NCBI GenBank assembly: GCA_911728435.2
Contig: OU452201.1
Coordinates: 12,276,001 to 12,340,000 of the forward strand
From: Apoderus coryli
Lineage: Eukaryota > Arthropoda > Insecta > Coleoptera > Attelabidae
Direction: 5' to 3'
DNA length: 64,000 bases
The number at the start of each line of letters is the position of its first letter. Position 1 is the first letter of the stretch. Below the pieces are notes generated by a model. It saw only the letters and a list, made by a program, of their open reading frames with translations, did not search any database and was not told the origin of the DNA. Made by a program: the position numbers and the translations under genes. Below, piece by piece: positions 10,901-24,000 of this stretch.

Positions 10901-13900
10901 TTTTTGAAGCATCTTCACTGCAGCCACATTAAAATTACTCACACTTGATGCGATTAAATTGCAATTCACTTGATTATTATGTGTGTATTTAGTTTTTATT
11001 TTGATTTGTTAATATTTATTTGTATACAATAAATATTGTGAGACTTCTGAAAACAAAGCAACGGAAAATTTCTAAATAATTATAGTGTAAATTGACAACG
11101 AGTTGCGTCAACTACAATGCAAAACTTTAATGGTATGGAAATCAATTTGCTTTTGTGTATTTGTTTTTGTTATTCCTCTGTGCTTATTGTCTTGACTTGT
11201 ATATTGTGTATTTTATGTAGAAAACCTGATACCTTGTGGAGTCCTATGCAATGTAGTACCCCACAGCGTTCGCCACAACAGCCTCAACAATCGCATTCGA
11301 ACAGGAATAGTGGTACTGGACGTTCTCATCACAACAAAGAGAAACGTCACAGTTTTAGTAGCTCTAACGTACCACAACAAAGTACTGCTGGTCATAGGTG
11401 TGTAAATCTAAATTCATAATAATCAGCATTCATTAGATCGTAAGTAAAATACTGAGTACAGTAAACTAGATACCTCTATGAAAATAGCTCTAGAATTTGT
11501 AATGCTGGAAACCGACATTGCAAGGTTAATCTTGAAGCTAAATCTACACATGGTCAAAAGGCAAGACAGGATGTGTGAATTTTACAACACCAAATATTGT
11601 CAGTATCTTAAGGAGAATCAGAAAATATATAATAATATTCCATAAGGAAAACATATACAATTTAGACACAAAGTCGGAGTGTTATCAAAATTGTATTGTA
11701 AAATAGTCTACAACAACAATTAAAAACGTTCAACTGGTGTGAGGTTTGACGTATTTTAATAGCTGTTGCAATATCTCAAAATTGATCATGATTCATTATA
11801 CTTTTGTCTATTTAGATTGCGTAAAGTTTTTTATTTGGTGTTTTCAGGCATTCTGCTGAAATTGTTTTCAACGAGAACCTAGCAATTCCTGAGCGCGATA
11901 AACCACGGAAATCTGGCCATTCTACACACAGTTCAGGCAGTGGAAGTGCTGAGACTAATTTACCAGCAGCCTTTATTGCACTTTATTCGTACAAACCGCA
12001 AAAATCTGATGAACTGGAATTGAGAAAGGGTGCAATTTATATCGTTACAGAAATGTAAGTGATCCATGAATAAAATTAAGGGTTTGTTCAACTTTTCATG
12101 TTTCATCTATGATTTAATAGATTTAAAAATTACAATAATTTTATTGTTATTACAAAGTAAATCTGGATTATAGTTGTTATCCTTAACAAACTGGAACAGT
12201 AGATAATGTAACATTTTTTTATAATGAATATTTGATTTTTTTTATCTAGTTGTCAAGACGGTTGGTACAAAGGTACCTCGAACCGTACCCAAAAATGCGG
12301 TGTATTTCCCGGTAATTACGTCACTGCAGCCCGCGGTAATGTTGCCTCGGCATCTGCATCCACTAAAGACTCAACATCCAACCATGGTACAGATTCATCA
12401 TCTGCAACAAAACTACCAGTACCAGTAAGTTTCACAAGGAGTGGTTGCAAAAGTGCTCCTGTTGCTACAGGGCGTGGAGTTGCGCGCAGCAGCAATCCAC
12501 CTGAATTACCGCCTCGTGCCATTAGTCCTGCTGCTTCTTCTGCAGTATCCAGCAGTACTAATTCAAGTGCTACTGTAACATCGTCTGGTGTGCAGCAAGA
12601 TTTGTCAACACCGCTTGGTCGCAACAATGCTGCTTCTAACAATAATAATAAAATGCAAGATTTGAAGGTTTGTGGTTTTTGTGTGTTCCATTGTTTTCTG
12701 TTAATGTGTTTGCTTTTTTATAACTCCATAACACCTACATATAGTTGTCCCGAAATTGATGTGCGTTTAAAATTGACTATATAAGAGATGAATAGCTAAG
12801 GATACAAAAAAAAAATTAATCATAAGCAAGAGTTTCTAAAGGTATTTGGCTTTTCGCTCCAAACTATTTTGTCTATCTTCTAAAGGGATTGTTTAACAAT
12901 TAACGGTTTAATTTAAGAGCTTTTATTGCATAATTATAAGCAAAATATTTTATAAAATAAAACTTAATATTATTAGTGGAATCAAACCAAACATGTCACC
13001 TCTACAAACTCTTTATTAATAATAAAGTATATGAGACCTCTAACGAAGGCCCCCCCATCATCAGTCATATAATATAATCTACAATAAGCGAACATCTACA
13101 TTAATATAAAAAAGGATGTCAAAATAATAAAATATTCATTGATTCATTACACTGTGAAAATTGAGTATTTCTTCAAGTTTAATATTGTTACTTGAAATGA
13201 AATTACGATACCAATTGACAGATTCCAAAATTACGTCCAACAAACCACAACATTTACATTGGGGCCACTTTATATTAATAATAATAAATCGACTTTATTT
13301 GAACACAAACAATTACATTACAGTAGATTTAAATTATCATGCGAAGTCTAGCTTGAGGCTATTTATTCTTAAGAGTATAATAATATGTCGCATACGAAGA
13401 ATACAGTTCGGATAAAATATAACGCAAATTCAGAGGTTATAGGCCATTCTACAAGTTCATTTTTGTCAGCAAGATTTAAGGGATTGAGGAGTTTTTGATT
13501 TACCAATATATGATTGGGGCCAATTTAGAAAACAGCACTAGCTCCTTCCCCATGGATTTTACTGGATGATATGCACGTTTCTTGAACAGAAAAATGGTTC
13601 ATTACTGGAGGGTAATAACTTGGAAAATGGGGCTTCTTTCAGCTATAGTATGCCCACTATAAAATGAATTAGATGAACTACTTGGAAAGAATTTGGGACT
13701 TTTTATTGATGATTAATTGTTGTTTGTTCCTCATATCAGTGTCCTAATATTGAAATTCATCGAGATGATAGAACTAGAGAAAAAATTCAATACAATAATT
13801 TTCATTTATACAGTGTCATTCCCTGATATTTGTACAAAAGTATATATAAATAAGTATCATTTTTTCTTCTTATTGATGTATATAATAGTGGCATTGTACC

Positions 13901-15796
13901 TCAAGAGTCCGGGCCCACGTTTATTGTGCCAAAAAGTTCGCTCACAGTGTGAAGCAGTCTTTCAGCCACTATGAAGCCAAAAATTAAGTTCCTTAGATTT
14001 GGCTTAATGCTTGTATTGGACTTGAAAACTTGTGCTGAGCTGCTTGAGCACTGATAACTGTTAATTATGTGTTTTTTGTAATGTTGGAAGTGTATGTTAT
14101 AACCACCTACTAGAACCTGAAATTAGTGCAGATGTGATATATTTTTCTTTTTGTTCAGAATAAAGACCGGAAAGAAAAAAGTACTGTAAGTTTAATGCGT
14201 CGTTTAGCCAGCATGAAACGATCTAAGTCACCGCCAGCCTCTTCATATTCCATGGACAATCCTGTATTTGAAGATGTTGGAACAGCTGCTCCTACACACC
14301 CTGTACACGTTAGGTAGGACTAGTAATGTATTTATCTATTTGTTGTGTTTTTTTTGCCCTGCATGAACATGTGTGAATATTTTAGTTTTTTTTTCTTTTA
14401 CTTAATGTATTTTCAGGACCACTTTTATTTATTTATTTTATATGTTGAACGTTTGTATGTAGATTATTTCATCCTAATCATTATCTAAATATAGATATAG
14501 AATAATTTTGAAACCTCAATTTAGCAGTTGAATATGACGATGATGTGTCTTCGTAAGATATTTTTAAACCTCAGTTTCCCTAAATCAAGAACTATACATT
14601 TAAATCCAACAAATTTGTTTATATTCTGTTGCGTTAGTATTACCTAGAGGTGCAGTAGAAGATTGATGATTATCCCAAGTCCATTCTCAATTTTTCCTAC
14701 ATATGTATATACTTAAGGTTGATATTTTATTTATTTTACTTCCAGGTGTAACTAAACTTATAGAAACACCACTTCTCTATAGCATCCTGCGTCAAATTTA
14801 TATCGTTTAGTCTGCATAAATATCCACCATATTGCAGGTTTAATCCTGCATTTAACGATTCAGTAATCTAACTCCAATTAGTATGACCATATGCCATACC
14901 AAACGCAAATTTTCATAATAACCATCAATTTTGACTTGTTAATATTAATATTTTGGTTCTATTAATTTAATGTCTTATATATTTTCAGAAATTTATGAAC
15001 CTTTTTTAATGATAGCCTACAACTAGCCAAAAAATCAAATTATTTCAATCAACTTGTTCGATATATATTTTTTTTGTCCAGGACTAATTTAATAAAATAC
15101 TTCAGAACTTAAATGAAACTGTTAGAACATATTATGTTTCAAACAATGAATTTTCTGTAAATCGTATTGCTAGGATTCATTTGCCTCAAATAAGATATTT
15201 AGTGGAGAGTCGTTTGTCAATGCTAGATCAGTGGTTTGGGGAGGAAACCACATTAATTGATACAAATACACACTTAATTTATTAAAACAGTATATTTTTC
15301 GTTAAAACTATAAATTATGATTTTCAGAAATTTATTTCTGCGCAACCAACTTTGAAGAGAGCATTGAATCTTAGCAACGGCAGTGAAAATAAATTGTCAA
15401 GACTTGGCATTTCTTTAATAATACGGCAACGAGCATATTTATTATTTATTTGCCAAATATCAATTTTTAGTAGATTTTTAAAAAAAATCGTAACTATTCA
15501 GGAGATCGACACAACCGAAATTTTGAAAAATTTTTATGCAGTACTTCATTTTATGACCCCTGGATCCTAAAAATGACCTCAGTTCAAAAGTTTATATATC
15601 TATATATATATATATATAAAGAAAAATGAAATAAACTAACTTGTACGAATCAAAAAAATCTCGTGACACAAGCTGGATTTGAACCAACATCTCCCAATTG
15701 CCGGTCAGGTGTTTTAATTTAAGTTAGTTTATTTCATTTTTCTTTGTATATCGGTGATATACTATACTCTGTCAACTTAGTTGAATATCTTTGTTT

Positions 15797-15871
<75 letters not shown>

Positions 15872-17758
15872 TTGAGTGGTAGTCTTTGCTGACTAGTTAA
15901 TAGATAACTGATCAACCCAAGACACTAAGTTATCTATATATATATATATATATGGGATATAGAAACTTTGCGTCACGTTCTAGGCCGCATTTTTTGACCA
16001 ATCGAAAAAATCGGCTAGGTCATGGAATCGCGTGAGTTCGTTGGCGATTGAAATCGGAGAGCTAATTTCAGAATGGCGGCCTGTCAAAGTTTTAAAAAAA
16101 TCATATTTTTTTCGTTGTTAATAGAAAATACCGATGTTACATATCAAATGATAGAGCACTTAAATCTCTACAATATTTATTTGGAGAGTTTTTTCATCGC
16201 TGGCATATTTAAGTAAATGTAAGTCAATATAAAGTAACAAAAAATAAAAAAAATATCATCACCCGCTATACCTGTAATTATTTTGACAAATAAACACCTG
16301 TGAAATAACAATAAGACCGTACTTACGTATGTATTATAGTATAATGGGTATTTCAGTTCAAATAACTGTCAATAGACACTTTGGTTATATTTGGCGAATA
16401 TTCCATTATTTGTTTATTAATATTGGGTGTCAGTGGTAGACTAAGTATAAATAAAAAATACATAAACAAAAAATCTACTTTTCCGACTGGCTGCCATCGG
16501 GATTTTTTGTATTTATCATAAAGTCGCATAGTAGGATAAGTTTCTTTTGATAATAAATAAATTGATTGTAACGTATTTGCATTTTGGGTGGTATGCTGTA
16601 TGCTACAAACATTATTTGAATAAACAATTGACCGCAATTGATTCTAGCAATAATTATTAACTGAAAAATATTGATCAAATTCTTAAAGAAATAAAGAACG
16701 ATTTATCAAAACCAATCGTAACTAGACTATTAAGATTTGACATTTAAAAAATATAAAGTTTTATAATAAATGCATTTTAAATTTGATTTGCTTTGTTTTT
16801 ACTTTCGTTTATTGCACGTTGTTTACGAACCTCATAAATTTGACTTATTTAGCTCCCTCTCCATTGTTTGTGTGTTTTTGTTTTTGTTATTGCTTACCAT
16901 GTCATCAATGACCAACCTAGGTCTGGGTCGTGTCCCAGTCAATTGCTGCAAATCCAACCATCGAATATAGATCATCATCGCATGTTTGGTTCCACCTCAC
17001 AGAGACTGAAACACAAAGAACGACCAAGCATTTTCAATCAAAGTGGTACAAGGTGTGTGTTGGATCGTATAAAAAACAATAACAATTACTTATGTAGAAC
17101 GTAGTAGTTGGAAGTGGTGATTTAGCTTTGGATATTAATTTGTTTGGTTGGGAGGTTTAGGGTTTTTGAATGCAAAGTAGTAGTTACTTTTACATATAGA
17201 ATTGGAGTATATAGAAATTGTTTTATGACTTAAATTATTGGGATAATTGGTAATTATATAAATAAATATATATTTGTCAAAAAATTAATACCATAATTTG
17301 TAGACATATAGTTGCAAACAAAACATATAAAACAAGAATAATTAATACTATACACTATATTGTACAGGTACATCGTCAAATAAATAAATAACTTAATTAA
17401 TTAAGATACTTAAATTAACCTTAACCTATTAATAATGCCCTTTTATATATTTAAAGTTTTTTTTAAATTATGTAGGTCACTCGAAGCGCCAGCTGCTACT
17501 TCCACGATGGAAATTCACCGCCACAAGAAGTCGAACTCATTAGACGCTGGTAGTAAAAGCAAAACTGGAGTCCAGACAGTAAGAGAAAGGTTTAGATGTA
17601 TTGCTCCATATCCGCCGAATAGTGAATATGAGCTAGAGCTGCAGGTCAGCGATATAATTTATGTGCATAAAAAGCGCGATGACGGTTGGTATAAGGGAAC
17701 ACAACAACGCACTGGTAAAACGGGCCTATTTCCCGCTAGTTTTGTTGAAAGTTTTTAA
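7988..17758 (+). CDS. POSH: POSH/SH3RF: RING E3 ligase and JNK scaffold
   Basis: Ten coding exons: 7988-8454, 8519-8633, 8933-9168, 10510-10803, 11221-11397, 11848-12054, 12250-12667, 14159-14313, 16921-17052, 17476-17758. They join in frame to 827 residues, close to the fly and human proteins. The start ATG gives [15 protein letters not shown], matching family N-termini; the frame is open upstream but has no earlier ATG. A C3HC4 RING (C12, C15, C28, H30, C33, C36, C49, C52) is followed by four SH3 domains at about 143-196, 203-262, 460-520 and 768-827, the last ending at the C-terminus. Serine/proline/glutamine-rich linkers separate them. The stretch [13 protein letters not shown] at the exon 8/9 junction also fits the family. 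Known role: scaffold for Rac, MLK and JNK kinases, with ubiquitin-ligase activity and roles in trafficking. The donor after 12667 is a weaker GTTTGT. A possible poly(A) signal is at 18509-18514. Confidence 0.95.
15618..15745 (-). mobile_element. Small hairpin element with pol III B-box-like site
   Basis: Perfect 25-bp inverted arms at 15618-15642 and 15721-15745 enclose about 78 bp. On the minus strand this contains GGTTCAAATCC (15685-15675), a match to the B box of tRNA genes. No convincing A box or cloverleaf was found, so it is not called a tRNA. It may be a tRNA-derived SINE fragment or a MITE, inside POSH intron 8. Confidence 0.5.
15800..15869. repeat. (TA)n microsatellite
   Basis: About 35 TA units without interruption, inside POSH intron 8. 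Shorter TA runs at about 15598-15617 and 15937-15953 flank the same region. Confidence 0.95.
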
Positions 17759-17810
17759 GGAATTTGTCTGCATTAATGGGAATTGTTACGTAGTACATAT
17801 ATTTTGTTTA

Positions 17811-17934
17811 TTCTATATTATTTTATTGCTTAATTTGGTGATTATCTAATGGTACATTTTGAAGGAATTCTTTTCTAAATTATTTTATTGCGTAATTTGG
17901 TGATTATCTAATGGTATATTTTGAAGGAATTCTT
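17811..17934. repeat. Tandem duplication, 62-bp unit, in POSH 3' UTR region
   Basis: Two copies about 62 bp apart share TAATTTGGTGATTATCTAAT and TTTTGAAGGAATTCTT, with a handful of substitutions. They start about 50 bases after the POSH stop. Confidence 0.85.
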
Positions 17935-19750
17935 AGCTTTTCATGCGAAAATTTTGAGATTTTGAGTTTTAGGCACAGTGTGCCTGAAAATATTTGGCAA
18001 CAATACTCTTATTTCCGACGTAGGTGACTGTCGTGCTCATGCCATCTTATTTTAGACACTGGCAACACGAACACAAATTTTCTTGACATTTTGGGATGTA
18101 TTGATTTTTATATAAATATAAGTGTCGATTTAATCAATCGCCTGATTCTAATATAAATGACATCAAATATTGTCAATTGGAGCTACTACGGTTACATATA
18201 GAATTATCTTTATTCAAACTGTATAATTAAACACTTTCTAAACTTACACTTGTCCTCTTACCAAAATTAGTGGAAGATGTACCTTGAAATTGAAGTTACT
18301 TTGGCGACCGGGCAAACAATTTTGATAAAATCAACACACTATTATATGAAATTTCACCTGAAACTATCTATCACACAGTCGCTAAAATATATAAAAAATT
18401 AAAAGTTTTAATCAGTATAATAGGTAATCAAAATTAAATATGTCATATTATGTTAGTTTTATTAATTGTATTTAATCACTTATTTATTAAGCTTTTAAAA
18501 ATGTAGGCAATAAATAATAATGAATACCAATTAGTATAGTAAAACAATATAAATGATAGTACCAAAATATTTAATAGCAATAACAATTAATATACGATAC
18601 TTAATGGCATTTCTTAATAGTATTTGAATATAATATACTGATACTTGACTTATTTATGTGTCATTTTATGTTATTAATAAATTTTATTTTATGTATATTT
18701 GTTTAAAATTATTGTTAAGGTTTTTTTGTCGAATTGTGCAAGTATGATCAACTTAATTTCATATACATATTAATAAAATATTTCGATTATTATTAAGTTT
18801 AGAAATACTATAAAATAGTTATTTAAAAAATATATATTATTTATTTATTCGTAATTATAGACATTTAAAAAATGTATCAATAATTAAGAATATTACAATT
18901 TGAAAAAAAAAAATGTAATAGGGACCCAAGACTAAAACTATGCATATACAACATTTATAAAAACCATTTTGTATATTTTAAACATTATCGTTGATTGAAG
19001 AGTGTAAAGATACGCAAGTCGCATGTATTAAAGCGTAACCAGACGAAATGATATACTATAACCACAGCTAATATTAGCTGTGCTATAACGTTCACGGTTC
19101 ACGCCGGGAGCTAGGGACACTTGCCTCTACAAATTGTGAAACAGTCCCCCACCACCGAAATAGAGAGCAGCTGCATGTAGTTATGTATACGCCTGTACGC
19201 CCCTCCAATTATATTTAGTGCATAACATTTCTGCTGTATACTCGTCGCCATCCCGAATAAATCCATTTATTTGCGTTTCTTCACACTAGTTCAGTCAACG
19301 ACATTTCGTTCTAAGATGTGGAATTTGTTTAGGCATTTCTCAAAATAAATATTGTTTGTCGTAATCTTGGTTTTATATAAGTAATAATCCTCGACGTTAA
19401 TAGTGAAAAAGAAAAATTGGTTTTATGGATATTGAATAGTATACAATGTTTGATTTGAACCGTGCACCAATACGTATGACTTACTCACACTATAAAATAC
19501 CATAATTATTAGACAAGAAGATTGTTTCAAACAAACTAGCATGAGGTCCACTTATTTACCAACTGCACACTATGCTATACTAGAATCTAAAAGATAAATG
19601 TTTTATAAAGTTAAATAAAATAATTTCCTAAACGAGTACACATCGCGGTCCCATGGTACAATTGTACCATATCACTAACCTCTATATCAATGGTACACAC
19701 GTACCAATAACTCTCGAGCGTGTCGAGATTTTGCAAAAGTGTATCAGGCC

Positions 19751-20211
19751 AGATTATAAACAAATCAGATATTTCACTCAGGACAATTCCTATTGTTGGA
19801 AGTTGTAACTATTTCTCCTCTCGCGCATCAATATTTACCTTCGAGGCGGGAGATGCCCACATGTACAAGCGCACATCGACGTGATTATGGTATTAAAGTA
19901 GTTTATATAGTCGTGGGTGCTGGCATCTGGCGGTCGAGGTCGGGTTCCACGCTAAACTGTAGGTCCAATAATTACAAAGATGGCTGTATTATCAAGTGTA
20001 GAGGCCAAAAGGAAGAAAAAATATATATTTACCCTCTACGGTCATTGTGCACGCCCACTTGAATTCAGCACAGTTTATATACAGGAGCTGACCTGTCCCC
20101 TATATACCCTATATTCTTCTACCTAAAAAATCTGGCATCTACGTAAAAAACTTTGCGCAAATTGTGACATCGAATTCCGGCCAAGTGAAATATCTGATTT
20201 GTTTATAATCT
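19751..20211. mobile_element. Inverted-repeat element upstream of NAT10
   Basis: AGATTATAAACAAATCAGAT... at 19751-19778 is repeated exactly in inverse orientation at 20184-20211 (28 bp). Interior about 405 bp, GC-richer than its surroundings, no recognisable protein. The open frame at 19793-20062 crosses it without family features. A non-autonomous DNA element is the simplest reading. Confidence 0.6.
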
Positions 20212-20227
20212 TTGATCAGGCGCAATT

Positions 20228-20277
20228 ATCGTACGCGTACCAGAGATATGTCTCAATATCTCTGGTACGCGTACGAT
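20228..20277. repeat. Perfect 22-bp inverted repeat, 6-base loop
   Basis: ATCGTACGCGTACCAGAGAT (plus AT) at 20228-20249, loop GTCTCA, and its exact reverse complement at 20256-20277. Each arm itself contains the palindrome CGTACGCGTACG minus one base. It lies just outside the 28-bp inverted-repeat element and may belong to a nested insertion. Confidence 0.85.
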
Positions 20278-21069
20278 TTTCGAGGGATGAAACGGGCGCC
20301 GCCCTCCGCCATGTTCCTCTATTGTTGTGCCAACTGTGGGAAAACAAATTGGTGTTCAACCAGAGAACAAAATCTCTGGCTTTATTACTATAATTTCTCC
20401 TCAGATACAGTTAATGTACTTTTTGGCTTGATTTTCATTCAAAATATAACTGGACGGGTTTATACAATATACGGCGTTATCCTTCAACGTGAAATATCAG
20501 CATTTTCACCCATATTCCTTTTACAAATTTGACTGCCACTTAGTTAAGAAACTACAAAATGTTTTATAGCGAATAATAATTTTGAGATTTCAGGCTACAT
20601 TAATATAAAAAAAAAGTAAGTTGAGCGGTAGGTGATCATGTCATATCAGCACAGGTAATCTGTAGAAGTATACGCATAAACGTAACTAAAAGGTGAATGC
20701 ATTTTAACTAATGGGACCATTTATACAATGATTGAGGCATTGTCTTTTTTTAAAGACAATGATTGAGGTCTTGCTGGATCAGATCAGCATACCATAGTTT
20801 TGGCTCAGAAAATTATGTGGTTTTGGCCAAAAATTCATTGTCAATCAATGACATTCATAATTGTCAAATGCCAATGCGCGGAACTTAAACATAACCTTAC
20901 CCTCTGCCTAAACACACAAAACATACATACCTCTAGTTTTGTGCCGGTCCCGACTTCCGACACTAGTCCGACAGTTTCGCTTTCAATAAAAAACATAACC
21001 TTTATTTTATTACCTGCAACCTGCAAGTGTGTTTAATATTTTTTTATAGTAAATAAAAGGTGAATAAAT

Positions 21070-24000
21070 ATGGTGCGTAAAAAAATTGATAACCGTATTC
21101 GTATCCTAATTGAAAATGGTGTTAAACTCAAACACAGAACTCTTTTCGTTATTGTGGGCGACAAAGGCAGAGATCAAGTCGTTATTTTGCATCATATGCT
21201 TTCCAAAGCCGAAATAAAAGCAAGACCTTCCGTGCTATGGTGTTATAAGAAAGAATTAGGTTTCAGCAGTCATAGAAAAAAGCGTATGAAGAGTATACAG
21301 CATAAATTACACACAGGCAATTTGAATGTAAACGAGGATGATCCTTTCGAGTTGTTTCTTTCATCGACGAAAATTCGATACTGCTACTACTCAGAAACTC
21401 ATAAGATATTAGGTAATACATATGGAATGTGTGTTTTGCAAGATTTCGAAGCTCTAACTCCGAATTTACTTGCACGTACTGTTGAAACAGTTGAGGGAGG
21501 TGGGTTGGTGGTTCTTTTATTGAGATCCGTGAATTCGCTTAAACAACTGTACACAATGAGCATGGATGTTCATCAGAGATTTCGTACAGAAGCACATCAA
21601 GACGTTGTGTGTAGATTTAATGAAAGGTTTCTATTATCTTTAGCTGATTGTGAACGGTGTCTCATAGTTGACGATCGGTTAACTGTGTTACCAGTTTCTT
21701 CACATAACTTACATGTAGCTGCTGTGGAACCGTCACAGGATGCATCCGAAAATGAAGTGGAATTAAATGAGACCAAGGAACAATTACGTGATACGCAACC
21801 CGTCGGAAATTTGATTAATTGTTGTAAAACTTTAGATCAAGCTAAAGCCCTATTGAAGTTTGTTGAGGCTATTTCAGAAAAGACTTTGCGGTCGACAGTA
21901 TCTCTGACAGCAGCTCGTGGAAGAGGTAAATCTGCCGCTTTAGGACTATCTGTTGCAGCTGCAGTCTCGTTTGGTTATTCAAATATATTTGTTACTAGTC
22001 CTAGCCCTGAGAACTTGAATACATTTTTTGAGTTTATTTTCAAGGGATTTGATGCTTTAGAGTATCAAGAGCATATTGATTATGGTTTAGTGGAAAGCAC
22101 TAATCCTGAATTCAATAAAGCAATAGTCAGGGTTAATATTTTCAAGGATCACAGACAAACAATCCAAGTAAGTCCTTACCCAAACAAAATAATTGTAAGA
22201 TTTAGACATATATGTGGTTACATTCTTTATAGTACATACATCCCACGGACAGTCATAAATTATCACAGGCCGAACTTCTTGTCATTGATGAGGCTGCTGC
22301 TATTCCATTACCTTATGTTAAAGCAATGCTGGGGCCATATTTAGTATTTTTGGCATCTACAATCAATGGTTACGAGGGAACTGGACGATCCTTGTCTCTG
22401 AAACTCTTACAACAGGTAATCTTTTCGCACGTGTATCAGAATATTCGAAGTTGGATATTGTTTGTTGTTATTATGGAACGTTCAATGAAAATAAAAATTA
22501 ACTGTTATCAAAAAGCAAAAATCAAATCATTTGACTGCTGGAAGGTTTTTGTCAAAACTATCATTGGAGCTCATTAAGTTATACATCAATTAGCAAGTTA
22601 TTTACCTAATTGCGACAAACCATGTGACTGGAAAATATTGTTAAAATATTACCAGTTATGAACATTGCAATATGTCATTGAAATTACTTAGGTATATATT
22701 TTATTGTAAGGAGATTCAGAAGCGATAGACTTATTGTTACGTACATTTAAGTTTTTAAATAACTGCTTGTGTCTCATCTTTTAATTATTGTTTTACACGT
22801 CGTTTTGTAGCTTCGCGTTCAGTCTGCCCCAACAGGAGCTAACACTAACAAAGCTAATAAAAAAGATGCTGTAATAGGTACAGGAAGAACGTTACACGAA
22901 GTTACATTAACGGAATCAATTCGTTACAAGCCTGGTGATTCCGTTGAAAATTGGTTAACGAAATTATTGTGTCTGGATTCGACATCAGTAGCACCAATTA
23001 TATCGGGATGCCCACCGGCAGAACTATGTGACCTATATTATATCAATCGTGACACTCTATTTTGTTATCATAAGGCATCCGAGGAGTTCTTACAGAGATT
23101 GGTGGCGTTGTATGTTTCTTCACATTACAAGGTAAAGTAATATTTTTAAGCTAATGTTTTTTGTAATATACACGGAACTTAACTAAACTTTAAGTCAATA
23201 TCGGGCACATTTATCTTTTTTTTACTATATGAGTGAAAAGCAGGGATACGTTATTAGCTGAAAATAACGCTTGCACATAATTTTGCTATGTACTAAGGAC
23301 AAGGTCATTTGGTTATTAATTACTCTATCTATTATCATTTCCAGAACAGCCCCAACGATTTGCAAATAATGTCCGATGCTCCAGCTCACCAGTTGTTTTG
23401 CCTACTGGGTCCCGTCAATCCGAACAAGAAATCATTACCGGAAGTGTTGGTTTTCATCCAATTATGTTTGGAAGGAGAATTGTCTAAAAATAGTATTGAG
23501 GAAGGTTTTACCAGAGGTAAACGTGCTGCTGGTGACTTAATTCCGTGGACTGTTAGTCAACAGTATCAAGATCCAGATTTTGCTAAGTTAGCAGGAGCTA
23601 GGGTGGTGAGAATCGCCACACATCCGGATTATCAAGGCGTAAGTTAGTAGAATTACATTCTACTTGAACAAAAAAAAATTAAATTGATATTCAGTTAAAC
23701 TTTTATTTTTATATGTTAAAATCTAAGTTGGTTCGAAAGTTCGATATCCTAATACAAATATTGACCCAACTAGCAATTCGACATTCTTAAAGAACTAATA
23801 TATTTTATAATTATTTTATTGCCGCTTTGTAAAAACTTTTTTGTTCTTTAAAGGTTCGTTTGGTGATAAAACTGCTGTGTTAAACTTTTCTGTGAGAAAA
23901 ACTGTTTTTACAGCAAAATAATAAAATAGTTATAAAATATGATATCGTAACAGTTTTATAAACGTTTATAAAATATGTTTTATAGGACGAATTTGTTCCG

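Larger units (their letters stand above)
17935..21069. other. Intergenic between POSH and NAT10
   Basis: The stretch to 19060 is AT-rich and holds the likely 3' end of POSH. From about 19080 to 20320 it becomes GC-richer and contains the inverted-repeat element and palindrome listed separately. No exon was supported. The NAT10 promoter should lie at about 20850-21065, but no core element was recognised. Confidence 0.45.

Noticed and set aside
16353..16678. Two overlapping minus-strand frames in POSH intron 8
   Set aside because: Low-complexity AT-rich translation, no family features, antisense in an intron.
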